64,000 bases of DNA from Myrmaecium sp. VS I D KN 1 (Eukaryota; Ascomycota; Dothideomycetes; Valsariales; Valsariaceae): NCBI GenBank assembly GCA_019775845.1, contig JADQAV010000001.1, forward strand, positions 248,001-312,000, in the 5' to 3' direction. Of the stretch, positions 20,634 through 33,209 are shown one piece after another (the first letter of the stretch is position 1; each line of letters begins with the position of its first letter). Below the pieces are notes generated by a model that was not told where the DNA came from, did no database searches, and saw only the letters and a program-made list of their open reading frames with translations. Made by a program: the position numbers and the translations under genes.

Positions 20634-23600
20634 GTTTCAGCAGGCAGATAAGGGTTATAGTAGGACGACTCCGGAACTAAATGAAAACTTCATCTCGTTG
20701 GAACGCCACTGTTCTTTCTTTGACTAGTATACGGATTGCTTTCAGCAGTCTGAGGAAGCTGACGAAATGAAGCTTGGCTGAGCAATATGATCATTAACGG
20801 TTCTACGATATATGAGCACCTGGTTGAGTTACTGCACTGCGCACAGTTGATCATCCATGTAATCAGACATCATAGGTATCTGCACGCCTTTGATAGGAGA
20901 GGAACGGAATTCAGCTTCATAATAGAAGGCTTGTCTGAGGGCTCAATTGAGCTGTCTGGTCCTAAGGTAAACATCCCAAAAAACAGTCGGTACACAAGCT
21001 TGCACCAGGACAAGTCTTTCCGGTGATGCAGCACGGTGGCATCAGCAATTTCTGTCGTCACGACCTCGCCGGATGAAATCATCGCCCTCAATAACCGTCG
21101 CAAGGAAGCAGCTGGGTACTGCTGATCCGTTGTTGTCATCAATGACTAATAAAGCTGTTCCCTGGATCAGCGTAACTACGGTACCTATAAGGCGGGCAGA
21201 CTGTTGTGACTCGTGAGTAAGGGGGGAGTAACCTGGAATGGCAACCCCCCCTTTCTCCCTTCCCGTCGAATCCCACAAGCGAGAGTCGCTTTTCCTGGGG
21301 CCCCGTCCCCCATAGTTTATAGGTGGCTGTGAGGGACCCTGTTCCCCCGATTCCCCGGCCGGAGAAGAGATAAACTGTGACGCAACAGGGCCGGGCAGAT
21401 TAGGAAACGTCAATACATAGATCCCTTGGATGGTAAGGATCGCGGTAACGCCACTGCGCTCATATTGCGGCAGATTCACTTTTTCTGTTTCGCGCTCTCC
21501 GAGAAGGTTGGAACTGCAATAGTTGATGATGTTAATCGACCGGAGAAGAGGAAGGGTGAGATGAAAGCTGCGTGATAACATAGCCGAGCTTGCACACGAG
21601 AAACAAACGGAGGAAGACGGAAAGGGTGAGAGAGGGGATGACGGCTGTGGCTGGGAGCGAGCATCGCGATGAGCTGCTAATATTAGACGCAGTGAGTTCG
21701 TACTACATGTTTACATACAAAAAGTGCCTACGGAGTACGTACTGGCTCACTTGCGGTTCCCGTTCCGCCTTTTGGCCAGACGGGATCAGTTAGCGAAGCC
21801 CTTGCTGGATGTGAGGGACTTTATTATGGGAAAAGTAGGGACCTTGTAGCACCATGGCACGGCTGTGGTTAGGGGCTTCGCTTATACATAGACTGGCTTT
21901 CTTTTTTGTTGACAAGGTGTTTCGCGTTGAGGATGAGAACGACAACTGCTGGGAGTCACGGCAGCGGCACCCAGCGGGTGTAAGGGCGTTTGAACATGCA
22001 ACGAACGACCGGAAGCATGCCGAAGCGCCGTTTGGTCATGGACTGCGAGGACCGCCTGCAGTCGACTGGCTTCGCAATTCGGCCCCGATATCGTTCAATC
22101 CGCCCTGCTCTTGCGATCTGCAGTGCCGTTCGGCCGACGCACCCAGGCCACTCGAAGAGCGAGCGCTAGACCGTTGAGACGAGGATGCCATGCAGGAAGG
22201 GGGAACACTGCATCCGCGGATCTGCGGAGGAAAGAACGGGCCGTTGCCGGTGGAGCGCGGCGACTCGAACCGCCATCCCCATCCATCTCTTTCTCTCTCT
22301 CTCAGCCCTGATGGGGGGTTGTCGTCCGCGTCGCGGGGCCTGCAGCATGAAAGATAAGAACGGTCCGGGCGAGGAATACGATGTTTTCGGGCGGCAATTC
22401 TGCGAGAGGCCAGGTCCTCTATAGCAAACGATGGATGCTGTGTTTAGGCAGCACCTTCAGAACGGGCCGACGACTCGATACGCTATTCCTGCGGCTGTGA
22501 GGGAGGAGCGGAGCGCGAAACGCGCGACGCGCAACGCAAGACGTGAGAAACATATGCTAGCAAGAGTCTGGAATGCCTTCTATATAGGTATCGGGCCGAG
22601 AGCTCGAGGTTCGAAAAAAATATTTGTACAGTCACACGAGAAAAGGCCCGAGTCCATCCTGGTTCCTCTCAAGGGAGCCTAGGGCCCAGGTTGAACCCGC
22701 ATAGCAAGACATTTTACGATGAAACGGCAATAGGCGGCACAGGACGATGTGAGAGTGTTTGCCTCCGCAGAAGCTATCCCACTTTGTCCCAAAGCAGCCC
22801 CTGACGCCGGTCCGTTGATTGTAAGGTCGAGACCGAAGGGATTCAGAGGGAGAGTAGGCGAAAGAAGAAAAGAACATACGGTAGGAAGTGAAATGGAGTA
22901 GGTGAATATGCGGACGGCTCGAAGGCTTCTATCCTGCGCAAGCTGCAGCCGTATGCGCATAAGGTTGTGACTTTCGAATCGAAAACGGCCAATGACTGGA
23001 CAGGACGTCGACACCCCGCAGAAGCAAGCTGTCGCCGTTGGTGGATGGCCACCCCCGCGTGGCATCCGCCTCCCCTCGATTGCAACACCACACCCCCGCA
23101 TCAAGCACAGAGGCGCGTGGGTGGGTGGGCGGAAAGGTAGGTAAGGTAGGAGTAGGAGTGAGAAAGAATTGCTGGGTACCTGCGACGCAGGGGGGCACGA
23201 CATCACACGCAATCCATGGCTCTCGGGATGCCCTGATGAGGAGCTCCCCCTCCAGGCCGCTATTATTGAGTTACGTTGACGACAGAGAGATCTACTTTAG
23301 GACGTTACCTTCCACGGTACTTATTTACAGCTTCTGCCATCGATTCACTGTCTCTATTTAACATTGAACCGTGCCATCCGATGTATCATTATATAAACAC
23401 GACTGTGGAGATCGATGGCGGGGTCCCACTCTCTACCCTCACCTCCAGCCGTGTGAACCCCGCTTTCTTATGACTTTCCCTGTGAGAGCGCGATGATAGA
23501 TTCCCTGCGCGGTGGAGGGGCAATACTCCTGAGGGGTCCATCCCTAGTAGCTTCAAGTTAACCACCCTGCTTGCTGATAACGTACCGCTCGCGCTCTGAA

Positions 23601-25641
23601 GGCATACCTCAGGGTATTAAGGTCGCTACATACACACCGGTACTGTACTTATTGCTATGTAGACCAGTGTTGCCAGGAAGGGGAGGTGGTGTCAGCTCCC
23701 GCTATGGACCGCTAAGAGACTGAGGTCGGTCCCCAATGAATTAGGTCGAGGGGCCCGGAATGTCCGTTTCGAGGTCCAGGCATGTCGTCCTGGCCTGCGA
23801 ACCAGCATTGTGCGTAAACATCTAACCGAACCCCAGTGCGCTCTGCCTGGTTGAATATGGGGCTTGTGAGGTGCCATGGGCAAATACAAGCCCCTTCGTG
23901 CGTACGGGCGACGGGTGCAAGGCGAACTGCCGGGTGAGTTCGGGGGCCCTGGAGGGCGTGGGGAGCACCAGGGCGGGGGGCTTCAGTACAATACAAAGGA
24001 GGGGGCGGTGCTGTCAAGATTACCTGGAAGTCATCTCAACTCCAGATAGTCGGTACCACCAATGCCAGCGGCTTCGTAAAGGCGAACCTTGTAGCACGAC
24101 CCCCGCGCTCCCTCAGCCAGACAAGATGCGTCGAGAGGGGGGAAGGGGCTGCGAGCTGCAGCGAAGGCGCCCATCACCCGGTGCCGCCATATGGTGGCTT
24201 GCATAAGAGGATGCGCCGTACCTATCGCGCATACGCCTTATCGTGGGCAGCAGCTCAAAGAATCCCCCCGGAATCGTGCACTATAGGAGGAGAGGATGCA
24301 TACCTCGAGGCTCGAGGTTGATACTGGCTGCGCAATACTTGCTTTATCTTCACAGGAAGCCCGCAGTAGGACTCTGCCACAATGGAAATGCCTCCCCGAA
24401 CTCCCTCGCAGCACCAATGGCCATGAGCTCTGCCCGTCCACCATCAAGGTGGTGCGGAGAAGGAATTGCGGAGAATTTCCTCTCCCTGTCGAAGACACAT
24501 TGTCCCGCGCCGTATGATCATGCTGTGCACACACTTGCCGTGGTGTCGTTGTGCGTGTGTATGTGTCTGCGTATGTAACTACGAGTATGTGTAAATGTGC
24601 GGGTGTCCTGCCCGGTCCTCTGGTCTGCTCTGCGATGGACGAATTCATTTTTTGATCGGCCACCCTCCTCCTCCTCCTCCTCATCCCCGTCCACCATCCC
24701 CTCACCCTTCCCTCACCCTCCTCCGCTTCATCCTCGCTCTCGCCATCGCCCTCGCCCTCGCTGCACACAACCTGCATCACTCTCACCACTCTCCGGTGGC
24801 ACTGACCACGGATGTGGTGATGCGCTGTTGAAACGGGGGCAGCCGGGTTGCCGAGGACATTCGTCGCAACGGGATCGGGTCGGTGAATTCCTGGCCCAGA
24901 CTGGAACGTCCCCTCTGCGAATCCCCCTAGCAATCTAGCGCTGATCGTGACCGGTATCTGGATTCCATCTCATAGGGCGCACCCGCGCTGGTGCCCGGTC
25001 GCTTTGCCGGTTTTCCCCAAGGGAACAAGGAAAACTTACCTAGGCCGGTCAAGGTTTGATCGCTTAGCGGCTCCAACCCGTCAGCCGATCCTGTATAGCC
25101 GAGTCGAGGTCCTTTGACGCCGAAACCACCAGCAAAAACCCATTCTACACCACTCCACCCTCGCGCGCCCGCACAAACCCACGTTTTCTCCAGCTTCCTG
25201 TCCTGGGGCCACCTGCCCTCCACTCCCACTCTTCTTGACGGGCCTCCCTCCCCATCAACGCCAACTCAGCCTTTCTCCACCACCCGCAATTGCTTCCACT
25301 TCTGCTCCGTTCGCCATCCGCCATCCGACGAACACCCCCCCGCACTGATCCCGCACTTCGCCGCCCTAATCTCCACGCAGCGCGACCGGCGAATCATCTA
25401 CCGCTGCACTCCGGTCGTCCTTATACACCAGGACATCCTCCCTTACCTTTCTAGCATCGCGACCGTGTTCTTCTCCGTCCCAGTAAAACCGTTCGAAACA
25501 TCGCCTTCGCCCTTAGTGAGAAAACTCGAATTCGACTGCGGACCAGCTTTGCAAACGCAAACGCACGACTGGGCACTTTCCACTCTCCGCCACCGCGGAA
25601 AAAAAAAAACTTCCTGCGCCCCAAGTCTCCCACGCGAACGT
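20634..25641. other. long gene-poor region
   Basis: About 5 kb in which I see no frame resembling a known family and no set of GT-AG exons that rebuilds one. The base composition is mixed, without the strong AT bias of RIP-mutated repeats. Short stretches of GTAC/GGTACC-type sequence occur (about 21179, 21732 and 23636). A CTC repeat lies at 24665-24682. From about 25100 the sequence becomes C-rich and forms the leader of the REG1-like gene, with a run of ten A at about 25601-25610. Confidence 0.45.
24665..24682 (+). repeat. (CTC)n microsatellite
   Basis: Six CTC units in the gene-poor region. Confidence 0.9.
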
Positions 25642-25692
25642 ATGAGTGCGTTTGGCGGAGACATTGAGGGAGATTTAGAGGAGGAGGATTGA
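25642..25692 (+). promoter_or_regulatory. upstream ORF before the REG1-like gene
   Basis: An ATG-started frame of 16 codons plus stop (MSAFGGDIEGDLEEED) ends 60 nt before the REG1-like start codon. The context around its ATG is weak (C at -3). If the leader begins upstream of it, this uORF could lower translation of the main frame. Whether it is translated cannot be told from sequence. Confidence 0.4.
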
Positions 25693-25752
25693 CCGAGAAC
25701 TCGATCAATTGTCACCCGGCGTTGTATCCCTGTCCTGCCCCGACAACCAGCC

Positions 25753-27550
25753 ATGGCGGAAGTTCTATCAGTCCAGCTGCCGGAGGAGCAGTCGTATTTT
25801 GCTTCTGCTCCTCTACGACGGTCTGCTTCACAGGTCGGACTATTAGTCGGATCCCAGAACTCGTACGGCCTCAGTCGGAAATCATCGTACGCAACCCCAG
25901 ACTATAGAAATCAGCGAGCGGAATCGATATCGTCGTCCGCGCCATCATCACCGCAAACATCACATATCAACCTCTCGCGATCCTGCTCAAGTTTATCCAC
26001 GCCTTCCAGTAGTTTCTCGCTCGACACGGCTTTCGACGACGATGACGAATCAGAGGACGACGGCCTATCGTTTGCCAACTATGCCAATGCTAATGGGTCA
26101 GCAATCGCTGATGATTCGGAAGAGGATGAACAAACCTTAGCGAAGAGCAATGGACCTGCCTCGCCATCAAACAGTGATCCACAGTCATTAGGCTCTCCTG
26201 AACCTTTTCCGGTGATGGCTGAAGACGACACGGCCGTCCGCCATCAGCCTTCTCAACACGTCGACTACCTATCGTATGAATGGCAAGAAGAGGATATTTG
26301 GGCGTCCTGGCGACATATCGTCTCCAAACGCAATGTGTACGGTCAACGGTCGCGTCTAGAGAACGCGTCCTGGAGATCTTGGGCGAAGTCCAAATACAAG
26401 CTACGAACCGTTAGTCCAGAAACACTGAACTGGTAAGTTACTCGGGCCCCAACTCTTGACTTCTTGCGTATGGACTGCTAAAATCTCAAATAGGCTCAAA
26501 GATTGCGACGTCACCTGGCTGTATGGACCACTACAACCAGCGTCCCGAACATACGCATCACACGCCTCCGAGCCCACAAGCCACATCTCTAAGAATAACT
26601 CTTTCCTTAATAGCTCTAAGAAACCCATCTTGAAGAAGCGTAGCATGTCCGAAGTCATGCTGCAACGGTCCATATCTGCGTCGTCCCTTCTGAAACAGGC
26701 GGCTGCCGCTGTAGAGGCACAGCAGGACTCCTTGAGCCCCGACGCCCAACTCCGTGGGAGACCATTCATGGGACGGGCAGCATCAGACTTCGAGGCGTCT
26801 ACCCTTCCCTCCCGAACCATCAGTAGGGATGCAACAGAGCTCTTGTCGTCGAGGTCTTCATCAGGCATGCAGACGCCCGGAGAGCAAGCGGAAAAGAAAC
26901 ACATACGATTTGATAACAAGGTGGAACAATGCATCGCGGTAGACTGCAAGGACGGGGAGTATGACGAGGACGATGATGACTGGATGAATCACGGAGACGA
27001 ATCATCCGACGATGAGGGAGTCGTCATGATGAAGAGGAGCAGGAGAAGGCCACTCAACAAACCCTCGCGAGCTACTGCAAGTACGGAAACCAAGATCATC
27101 GAGAAACTGGAGCCGACAACATTGAAGTATCGCACGGAGTCACCAGACGAGCCGGAATCGAAGAAGGCACATCTGCTCGGGTTTTTCGGGTCCAGTGGCC
27201 TTATTTCATGCTCCTCCGATGAGACGCTCCGGCCAGCGTTTCCGTCGAAGAACTTCCTTCTTGGCGAAGAAGATGATGACGACGAAGATGAAGAAGACGT
27301 GGATTGGCAACCATCCGGAGCGTTTGCCCATCGACGCGACAGCTTAGCATTGCCACGGCTTCGGAAAGCTCCCGAGAAGTCTGGCGATGCCGGTATGGAA
27401 CTGCGGCGGACCGCTTCTGGCATGTTCATGCCGTACGAAGAGGAGGAGGAAGAGCCGGTTCAAAACGGGCTCATGGGAAAGGTGGTAGAGACAGTCAACA
27501 CGGCTAGGGATATCGCCCATGTCATCTGGAACGTGGGCTGGAGGCGGTGA
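25753..27550 (+). CDS. REG1: Reg1-like protein phosphatase 1 regulator (DUF1752)
   Basis: Role: targets PP1 (Glc7) to glucose signalling; in yeast Reg1-Glc7 inactivates the Snf1 kinase and supports glucose repression. Seen: two exons, 25753-26432 and 26494-27550 (578 residues). The conserved block DYLSYEWQEEDIWASWR (from 171) through LENASWRSWAKSKYKL, and LKDCDVTWLYGPLQ (228-241) across the intron, is the DUF1752 signature. A PP1-docking motif KHIRF (362-366) in the context RFDNKVEQCIA matches the Reg1 RVxF region. The rest is Ser-rich with many acidic runs (EDDDDEDEEDVDW, EEEEEE), probably disordered. The end NTARDIAHVIWNVGWRR is also conserved-looking. A 16-codon uORF precedes it. Reg1 versus its paralogue Reg2 or another DUF1752 member cannot be separated here. 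Confidence 0.88.
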
Positions 27551-28345
27551 CCACCGTCATATCGCGTTCGATTGAAGAGTCCGAAATCTACAGGGCAGCA
27601 CATGGGTTAGCACGGGGTTTATTGGCAGTATGGGGGCTTGTTGCTATTACGCGACGCTATCACGGCCAGGGAATAATGTTTATCGGGTTTGGTTCTCTTG
27701 TATCCATTGGGCGCACTGGGATGGGTCGACCTGCGTTTGGACCGGGGCTTTTCTTGCATGCATAAAAGGGTTGGGTTCGGTCTCATGGCGTGGAAAAAGG
27801 GGGTGAGGCGGCTTCACTGCCATGTTTATATGTATCTGAAATATATCACATCTGAATCTATAGCAAACTCGGACCGGCTTTCGAGATGGAGAGATGATTG
27901 CTGTGAGCGTTTTGCGTGGCCGGGACACGTAGCAAGGTATCGACGGGTCTTGACGGACGGTTGAGGGGAGGTCCAAATAACGTTGTGTGGGATGGCAGAA
28001 AGTGACAGGTCACATTTTCGTTTTGTTTCCAGGGGGCAGAGTCGCTGGGTGTCGATGGGTGGAGGGTTGGTGGATTGGTGAATTGGTGGGTTGGACCCTG
28101 CATGGCGGGCTCCCGCAGCTGGGGAAGCGGGAGATCCGTCAGATTTCCCACCCTCTAACCCCCTCCAACCCCCAACTTCCCCTTTCGAAAACCCCCAAAC
28201 CTCAGTGACATCCACGCAGTTGTCCTCGTTCGCTTTGTCAGCCAGTGATTTTGCCTAAACCCCCCAGTCGACTACACCCTCGAACTCTCCGTGCACTTGC
28301 AGGCGCTTTGCGGGTCTACCTGCCACGACCTTCTCTCCCGCGGCC
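27551..28345. other. intergenic between REG1-like and ELMO genes
   Basis: No gene recognised. The last 200 bases are C-rich leader sequence. A GGTTGGTGGATTGGTGAATTGG-type degenerate repeat lies near 28060-28095. Confidence 0.4.
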
Positions 28346-30753
28346 ATGGACAATATCAACGTCCCCGAGCTCATCGAGCGGCTGGGCAGCGAGGAGGAAT
28401 CCGTGCGGAAGATGGCCGTATTCAAGCTGCAGAACTCGATCGGCGACCCGTCCTTTGCGGACCTCTTCATTGCCGAGGGCGGCCTGGCCAAGTTGCGCTT
28501 CCTAGCACTGAGCTCGTCCGGGAACACATTAGCCTACTGCCTGACCTCCTTCTCACGCCTCCTCGACCTGGACAAGGGATGGGAATACGTCTCGGACGAG
28601 CTGATAAAGAGGGTGGGTGCGCGCTGATCACGCTGGGAGACCGCTGAGGCCCAAATGACGAAGACGACAACGACGACGATGCCGCCGCTAACTCGTGTCC
28701 CTGCGAAACAGGTCGTGGAGCTGGTTGTCTCGCAGCCGCTCGTGAACGTGAACCGCGGCGCCATGTCCATCCTGGCCGCCATCGTCTCCCACCCTCACCA
28801 CCGCCGTTCGCAAGCAGGCGTTTCGGGCTTCCGGCGCCTAAAGCCCGCCGTGGACCAGCATCCCGACTTCCTCCCCATGATCGTGGAGAAGATCACGTCG
28901 GCCGACCATGCGCTGTGCGCCAACTCTCTGCAGCTCATCAACTCGCTGATGCGGGATGCGATCGCCACCGAAGACGAGGCGGAGTGGCCGCACTTCATCA
29001 AGCAGCTGCAGGAACTCGGCGTAATCAAGAGCGTATACGGCCTGATGCAGAGCAGCGCGGTGCAGGATCTGGCGCATCCGTTGCTGGAGTTCCAAGCGCT
29101 GACGAAGCTGCTGCTGCGCAAGTGGAGGGAGGAGAAGGTGGATCTGGAGAAGACGGATCATCGCCGTGCCATCAAGGGTTTGCACCTGGCGAGCAATCCG
29201 GACAAGAGCGCTGTGCAAGAGACGACTGTCAAGGGGAGTCGGAGGCATCACCCGGAAAAGTGGAGGAGGCTGGGATTTGAAACGGAGTCGCCCGCGTGGG
29301 AGTTCGAGGATACTGGCTTCCTAGGCCTGATGGACCTGACGGATTTTGTTTACAAGAATGAGGATGGGTTTCAGAAGTTGCTCCTTGAGCAGTCCGCCGA
29401 GTCCCCTGAGAAGCGGTGCCCCATCGCGCGAGCAAGCTTGGCTGTCACATCGATCCTTTACGAGCATTTTGAGGTCGACAAATCCGATGGCGATGACGCG
29501 CAACGGTATCTGGCTCATGAATCGAGGCACAACTTTGACAAAGCCTTCAGGCCGCTGCTACTGCACTGGGCAAAGCTGCATACGAGTGCGCTGAACGCGT
29601 TCATCCGACTCTGGAAAGCAACCGGAGCGACTCGAGACGATTTTGGCAAGATCGAGGAGCTCGTACGCATCCTGGTCGAGCAGGTGGTGGGTCAGGCACC
29701 GCGCGTTAGGGACGTCAAGGACGTGGAGGAAGAGCTTGCTGAGTTTGACTACCAGCGGCTCCGGGAACTCCAGATGGAATTGCTAGAGCTTACTTATGAA
29801 GATGCGTGGGGTCACCATCTCCGGTATTTCAGATCCCTCCTCCTTTTCTCGGATCAAAGGTCGCTGACAGGGTAGTAGACAAGTGCGAGACGAGCTTCAT
29901 CACGAAGCACTCCAGTTTGTCAAGGAACAGCGCATCCGGTGCCTCCTACAGGGCGCATGGTTTCCGCAGACCCTCCAGTATTCAGAGGCGCCTGGACCCA
30001 TCACAAAGCATAGCCTCAAGCCGACTCGGACGTCGTCCTGGCGATTCGTGCGCCTATCGCACAACAGACGGTTCTTGCACTACGCCGATTTTGACGCGAA
30101 GACGGATAACGCACCGCAGCTGTCAGATCTGCCTGAGAAGAGTGAGTACCCAGCCCGATCCTAGCAATTCATGAGTGATCGGAGCTAAATGCATTCCGCG
30201 CGAAGTCGACCTCAACCTCGTTTCCAGCGTCGCCTCCAACATGTCCGCCTCCACTCCGTCGACGTCTAGCTCCGAAAGCACCGTTAAGACGAACCAGCCT
30301 ACCACCTCGATCCGCATCACCATCCACGGGTACGTCGAAGGTGGCGGCGGCCGCCCCGGCACCAACTCCCCTCCCGATACGAGCCACACGCGCTCCACCA
30401 GCGAGGCGAACACCCAAGCTCCACCATCTCAAACCTCCCAGCAGCGAGAGAGCAAGGAGCGAGTCCTGCTGCAGCTGCACCCGCCGACGCACACGGCGGC
30501 GGCCGAGTGGCTCGACGGCCTGCTCCTCCTGCTCAACCAGCCCGCCATCACGGCCGAGACGGCCAAGCTGACCCGGCTGATCGGCGGGTACGGCCTGAAG
30601 ATCCGGCTGCTGAACGTGCGGTACGAGGACGTCGGCGGCTTGGCCGATCCCGTCCTCCCCAGCCGGGACGGCCTGGATGAAGACTACTACTACGACATTG
30701 GTGGCTTGGAGGGCGGGCCGGCTGGAGGCGCTGGCGGAGCTGTGCCGGCGTGA
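28346..30753 (+). CDS. ELMO/CED-12 family protein
   Basis: Role: in animals ELMO binds DOCK180-type proteins to form a Rac guanine-nucleotide exchange factor; filamentous fungi have both partners and Rac. Seen: four exons, 28346-28612, 28712-29823, 29879-30141 and 30206-30753 (729 residues). The N-terminal half has armadillo-like helices (VPELIERLGSEEESVRKMAV; VVELVVSQPLVNVNRGAMSI). The ELMO domain lies around 270-360 (EKWRRLGFETESPAWEFEDT then GFLGLMDLTDFV). After it come helices with AHESRHNFDKAF and a C-terminal PH-like region that includes RCLLQGAWFP, SSWRFVRLSHNRRFLHYADF and EKIDLNLVSSVASN. A low-complexity Ser/Thr/Pro insert sits near 580-630 within the PH region. Intron 3 has two in-frame acceptors (30184 and 30205); the latter gives the better conserved EKIDL and is used here. 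Confidence 0.9.
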
Positions 30754-31490
30754 GGGAAGGGATGGAGGCAGGGAGGGAGGGAGATATACGCTACGGGAAG
30801 GCGATGTGCACATGCAAATCTTCCTCACATGCGGTGGGCCTGGATGGAAAATGGATGGAAAATGGCGAAAACGAGGATGATTATGGGGGCCGTTGCGGGC
30901 AACAGGTGTTTTCCCCGTCTTTGAGTTTTTTTTTTCTTTTTTTTTCCACTTTTGTTTCTTTCTCCGCTATAGTTCTTGATACCCGCCCTACAGGGTTCTT
31001 CTGGTGCTCTCTCACTTTCTCCTATCCTTCTTCTTTCATTCCTCTCTCTTGGTGTAACTGGATCTCCAGGAAAGCCGTCTCGCGCGTAGCAGACGCATGT
31101 AGAAGAAATCATCCAGCAGGCAGCGTGTGGGAGCAAGAGTCAAATGTGGCAAACCGTTTTTACTTTCATGTGGTCGGGACGTCTCAAATATATGTGTTGA
31201 TTACATAGCACGTCAAGAGGCGCAACCTACGACACGTTATGAGAATCTCCCCTAGCTGATACGTGTCATGACGGCTAGAACCGGAAGAGAGGGGTGTTCG
31301 ACCGAGTTGGGGGCCACATGTGGCCACACGTGAAGAAGGACGAGGACGAGGACGAGGGGGTCTTTGCTTACGCGCGGGAAGGATGGAAGGAAGGAAGGGA
31401 AGGAGGGGGGCTTGGCTTTGTTCACGGAGATGTCTACGGTTTTAGGACATCCCGTCCAGTCCAGACGAATTTAGATATGTAAGTAGATGG

Positions 31491-31943
31491 TCACGAGGGG
31501 GTTCTCAGCCTTTGCGGGGTGGTGGAAGGAAGGAATGACTCGCTCGCTCCTACCCATTGTGCGTTATCGATGTTTCGGGCAGGCCGTGTCGTCTCAGCCC
31601 TTCCGATCAGGTTGTCTCCTCCGCCTGCTCGGAGCGGGCGGGGGAGATCGAAAGCGTTGGTAGCACGTAGGGCAGGGAATGGAGGGGCTGACGGAAGTTG
31701 CATGACGTGTAACGTTGTGAGAGGTAGGGCAGAGGGGATGCCGAGTCCGCTCGACGAGGCTGATGTTTGATCGTCCCTGGGTAGGTCGGGGAGGAGGACG
31801 ACGTTCGGTTCACTGAGGTGGTTTGCCCGCTCCGTCCCCGTCGCTGCCGCCGCGATAGGCGCGCTTTGTGCGCGCTTGTGGTGCTGGGAAGATGCTTGCA
31901 GTGTCTTTCTTCTCCGCACTTTGTCGTGGCGATGGGAAGCCAT
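31491..31943 (-). CDS. doubtful hypothetical protein, 150 codons
   Basis: A minus-strand ATG-to-stop frame in a 3-kb gap. The product starts MASHRHDKVRRRKTLQ, is basic at the N-terminus and then Pro/Ala/Leu-rich, with no recognisable domain, signal peptide or membrane span. Its residue make-up could arise by chance from GC-rich intergenic DNA. No clear promoter or introns seen. Listed because it is the longest ATG-started frame in this gap. Confidence 0.18.
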   Translation of the reverse strand: MASHRHDKVRRRKTLQASSQHHKRAQSAPIAAAATGTERANHLSEPNVVLLPDLPRDDQTSASSSGLGIPSALPLTTLHVMQLPSAPPFPALRATNAFDLPRPLRAGGGDNLIGRAETTRPARNIDNAQWVGASESFLPSTTPQRLRTPS

Positions 31944-32636
31944 CCACGGGCGTTGTTGTATTTGGAGGGAAGGAGAATCTCAGTTTGGGGGAGCTGAACG
32001 CTACATGTACCTATAATATGACCGATGAACGGCGGCATCTGTAAAGCATCCTGCCACGTTCACTCCGCTTTGTCTCAGTCCCTGGCCTTGACATCATGGG
32101 GGGCGCCGATCGGGTGTAATATCATGTGCGGATGAACAGGTTGTCGGAAATGGCGGTGGGAAGGGAAGGGGAGGAAGGAAGGAAGGATTGGAGGGTCCGC
32201 CGGAGGGAGCGTGTGGACTCTGTAGGTGTCCGCGGGTGTTTGAGGAAGTGAACCTAGTGAGAGTCGTTGGATGCGTCGGTGTTTGATGGATGGAGACATG
32301 TCGTCGAAGGACAGCGGAGCGGTCGAATTGAATGTCTCTCTCATCGGCGGCAGCGGTTCTCTAGGCGCGGGAAAGCAGATCGATTCGAGGGATCGGTTGA
32401 TTGATTGGGTTCTCTCCGTTCATCCATCTCCTGACCCCACAGTTACTACTTCACCTATCACCGCATCTCGCGCCATGCAGCGGAGTAGGATGCACGTTGG
32501 CACGGTGTTGAGGGCAGATGGGGATTCGCGGCCGAGGACGAGGAGAGCAGAATCGTGAGCGGAGAGAAGGAGAAAGAGAGAGGCAATGTTCATGTTGCTC
32601 TACGTGGAAGGTACCGGCCAGTAAATACACAAACGA

Positions 32637-32669
32637 GCAAACAAACAAACAAACAAACATACAAACAAA
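32637..32669 (+). repeat. (ACAA)n microsatellite
   Basis: About eight ACAA/CAAA units with one interruption. Confidence 0.93.
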
Positions 32670-33174
32670 GAGCTTCTTCTGGTGCTGAAATGAAGCGCTC
32701 ATAAATGTGAAAAAGATAAGGTAGACGTCCCACTATTACTGCTCATTATGGCGCTTTGCGTATACCTAAAGAAGAGGTCGTGGCTGCTTTCTCATTCCTC
32801 CCCGCTATTGTACAGCTGACGAGGTACTAGTACGTGAGCTTGGTGAGGTAGCAGGTACGGTGCCTGATTTCCCCTGGCGGACCAATCCAATCAATGATCG
32901 GCGGCCCGTTCAGCGATTTCAGGGCGAAAGGCAGCGAGCGGGTCTTCCCACCTCAGGGCGCCTCTTCCTACGCTAATCAAGCCAAATCAAGCCAAACCAC
33001 GCCGCTCTTCTCAGGGCATCATTGAGCCGACCGGTGGCGGGCGGCTGGGCGGTCTGGCGGCTGGAGAGAGGGAACTGGTCGCGACCGACCGTTGCCCGTG
33101 CTAATGGAAGACCATAACGAATTCACTCACACTAACCGTTGCGCTGTGTTGTGATGTTATGTTTGGGAGACGTT

Positions 33175-33209
33175 GACAACGACAGACAACGACAACGACA
33201 ACGACGACG
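33175..33209 (+). repeat. (GACAAC)n-type repeat
   Basis: Degenerate GACAAC/GACGAC units about 600 nt upstream of the next gene. Confidence 0.85.

Noticed and set aside
22245-22330. Sequence with a GGTTCGAGT-like T-loop on the minus strand
   Set aside because: No acceptor, D or anticodon stem can be paired around it, so it is not a tRNA.
24238-24933. 231-codon open frame on the minus strand
   Set aside because: No recognisable family; it includes the translation of a CTC repeat as acidic or Arg runs, as expected of chance frames in GC-rich DNA.
25114-25692. 192-codon open frame upstream of the REG1-like gene
   Set aside because: Its first codon is TTG, not ATG, the product is Pro/Ser/Thr-rich without a domain, and it lies in C-rich leader DNA. 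Only its last 16 codons, from a real ATG, are kept as a uORF.
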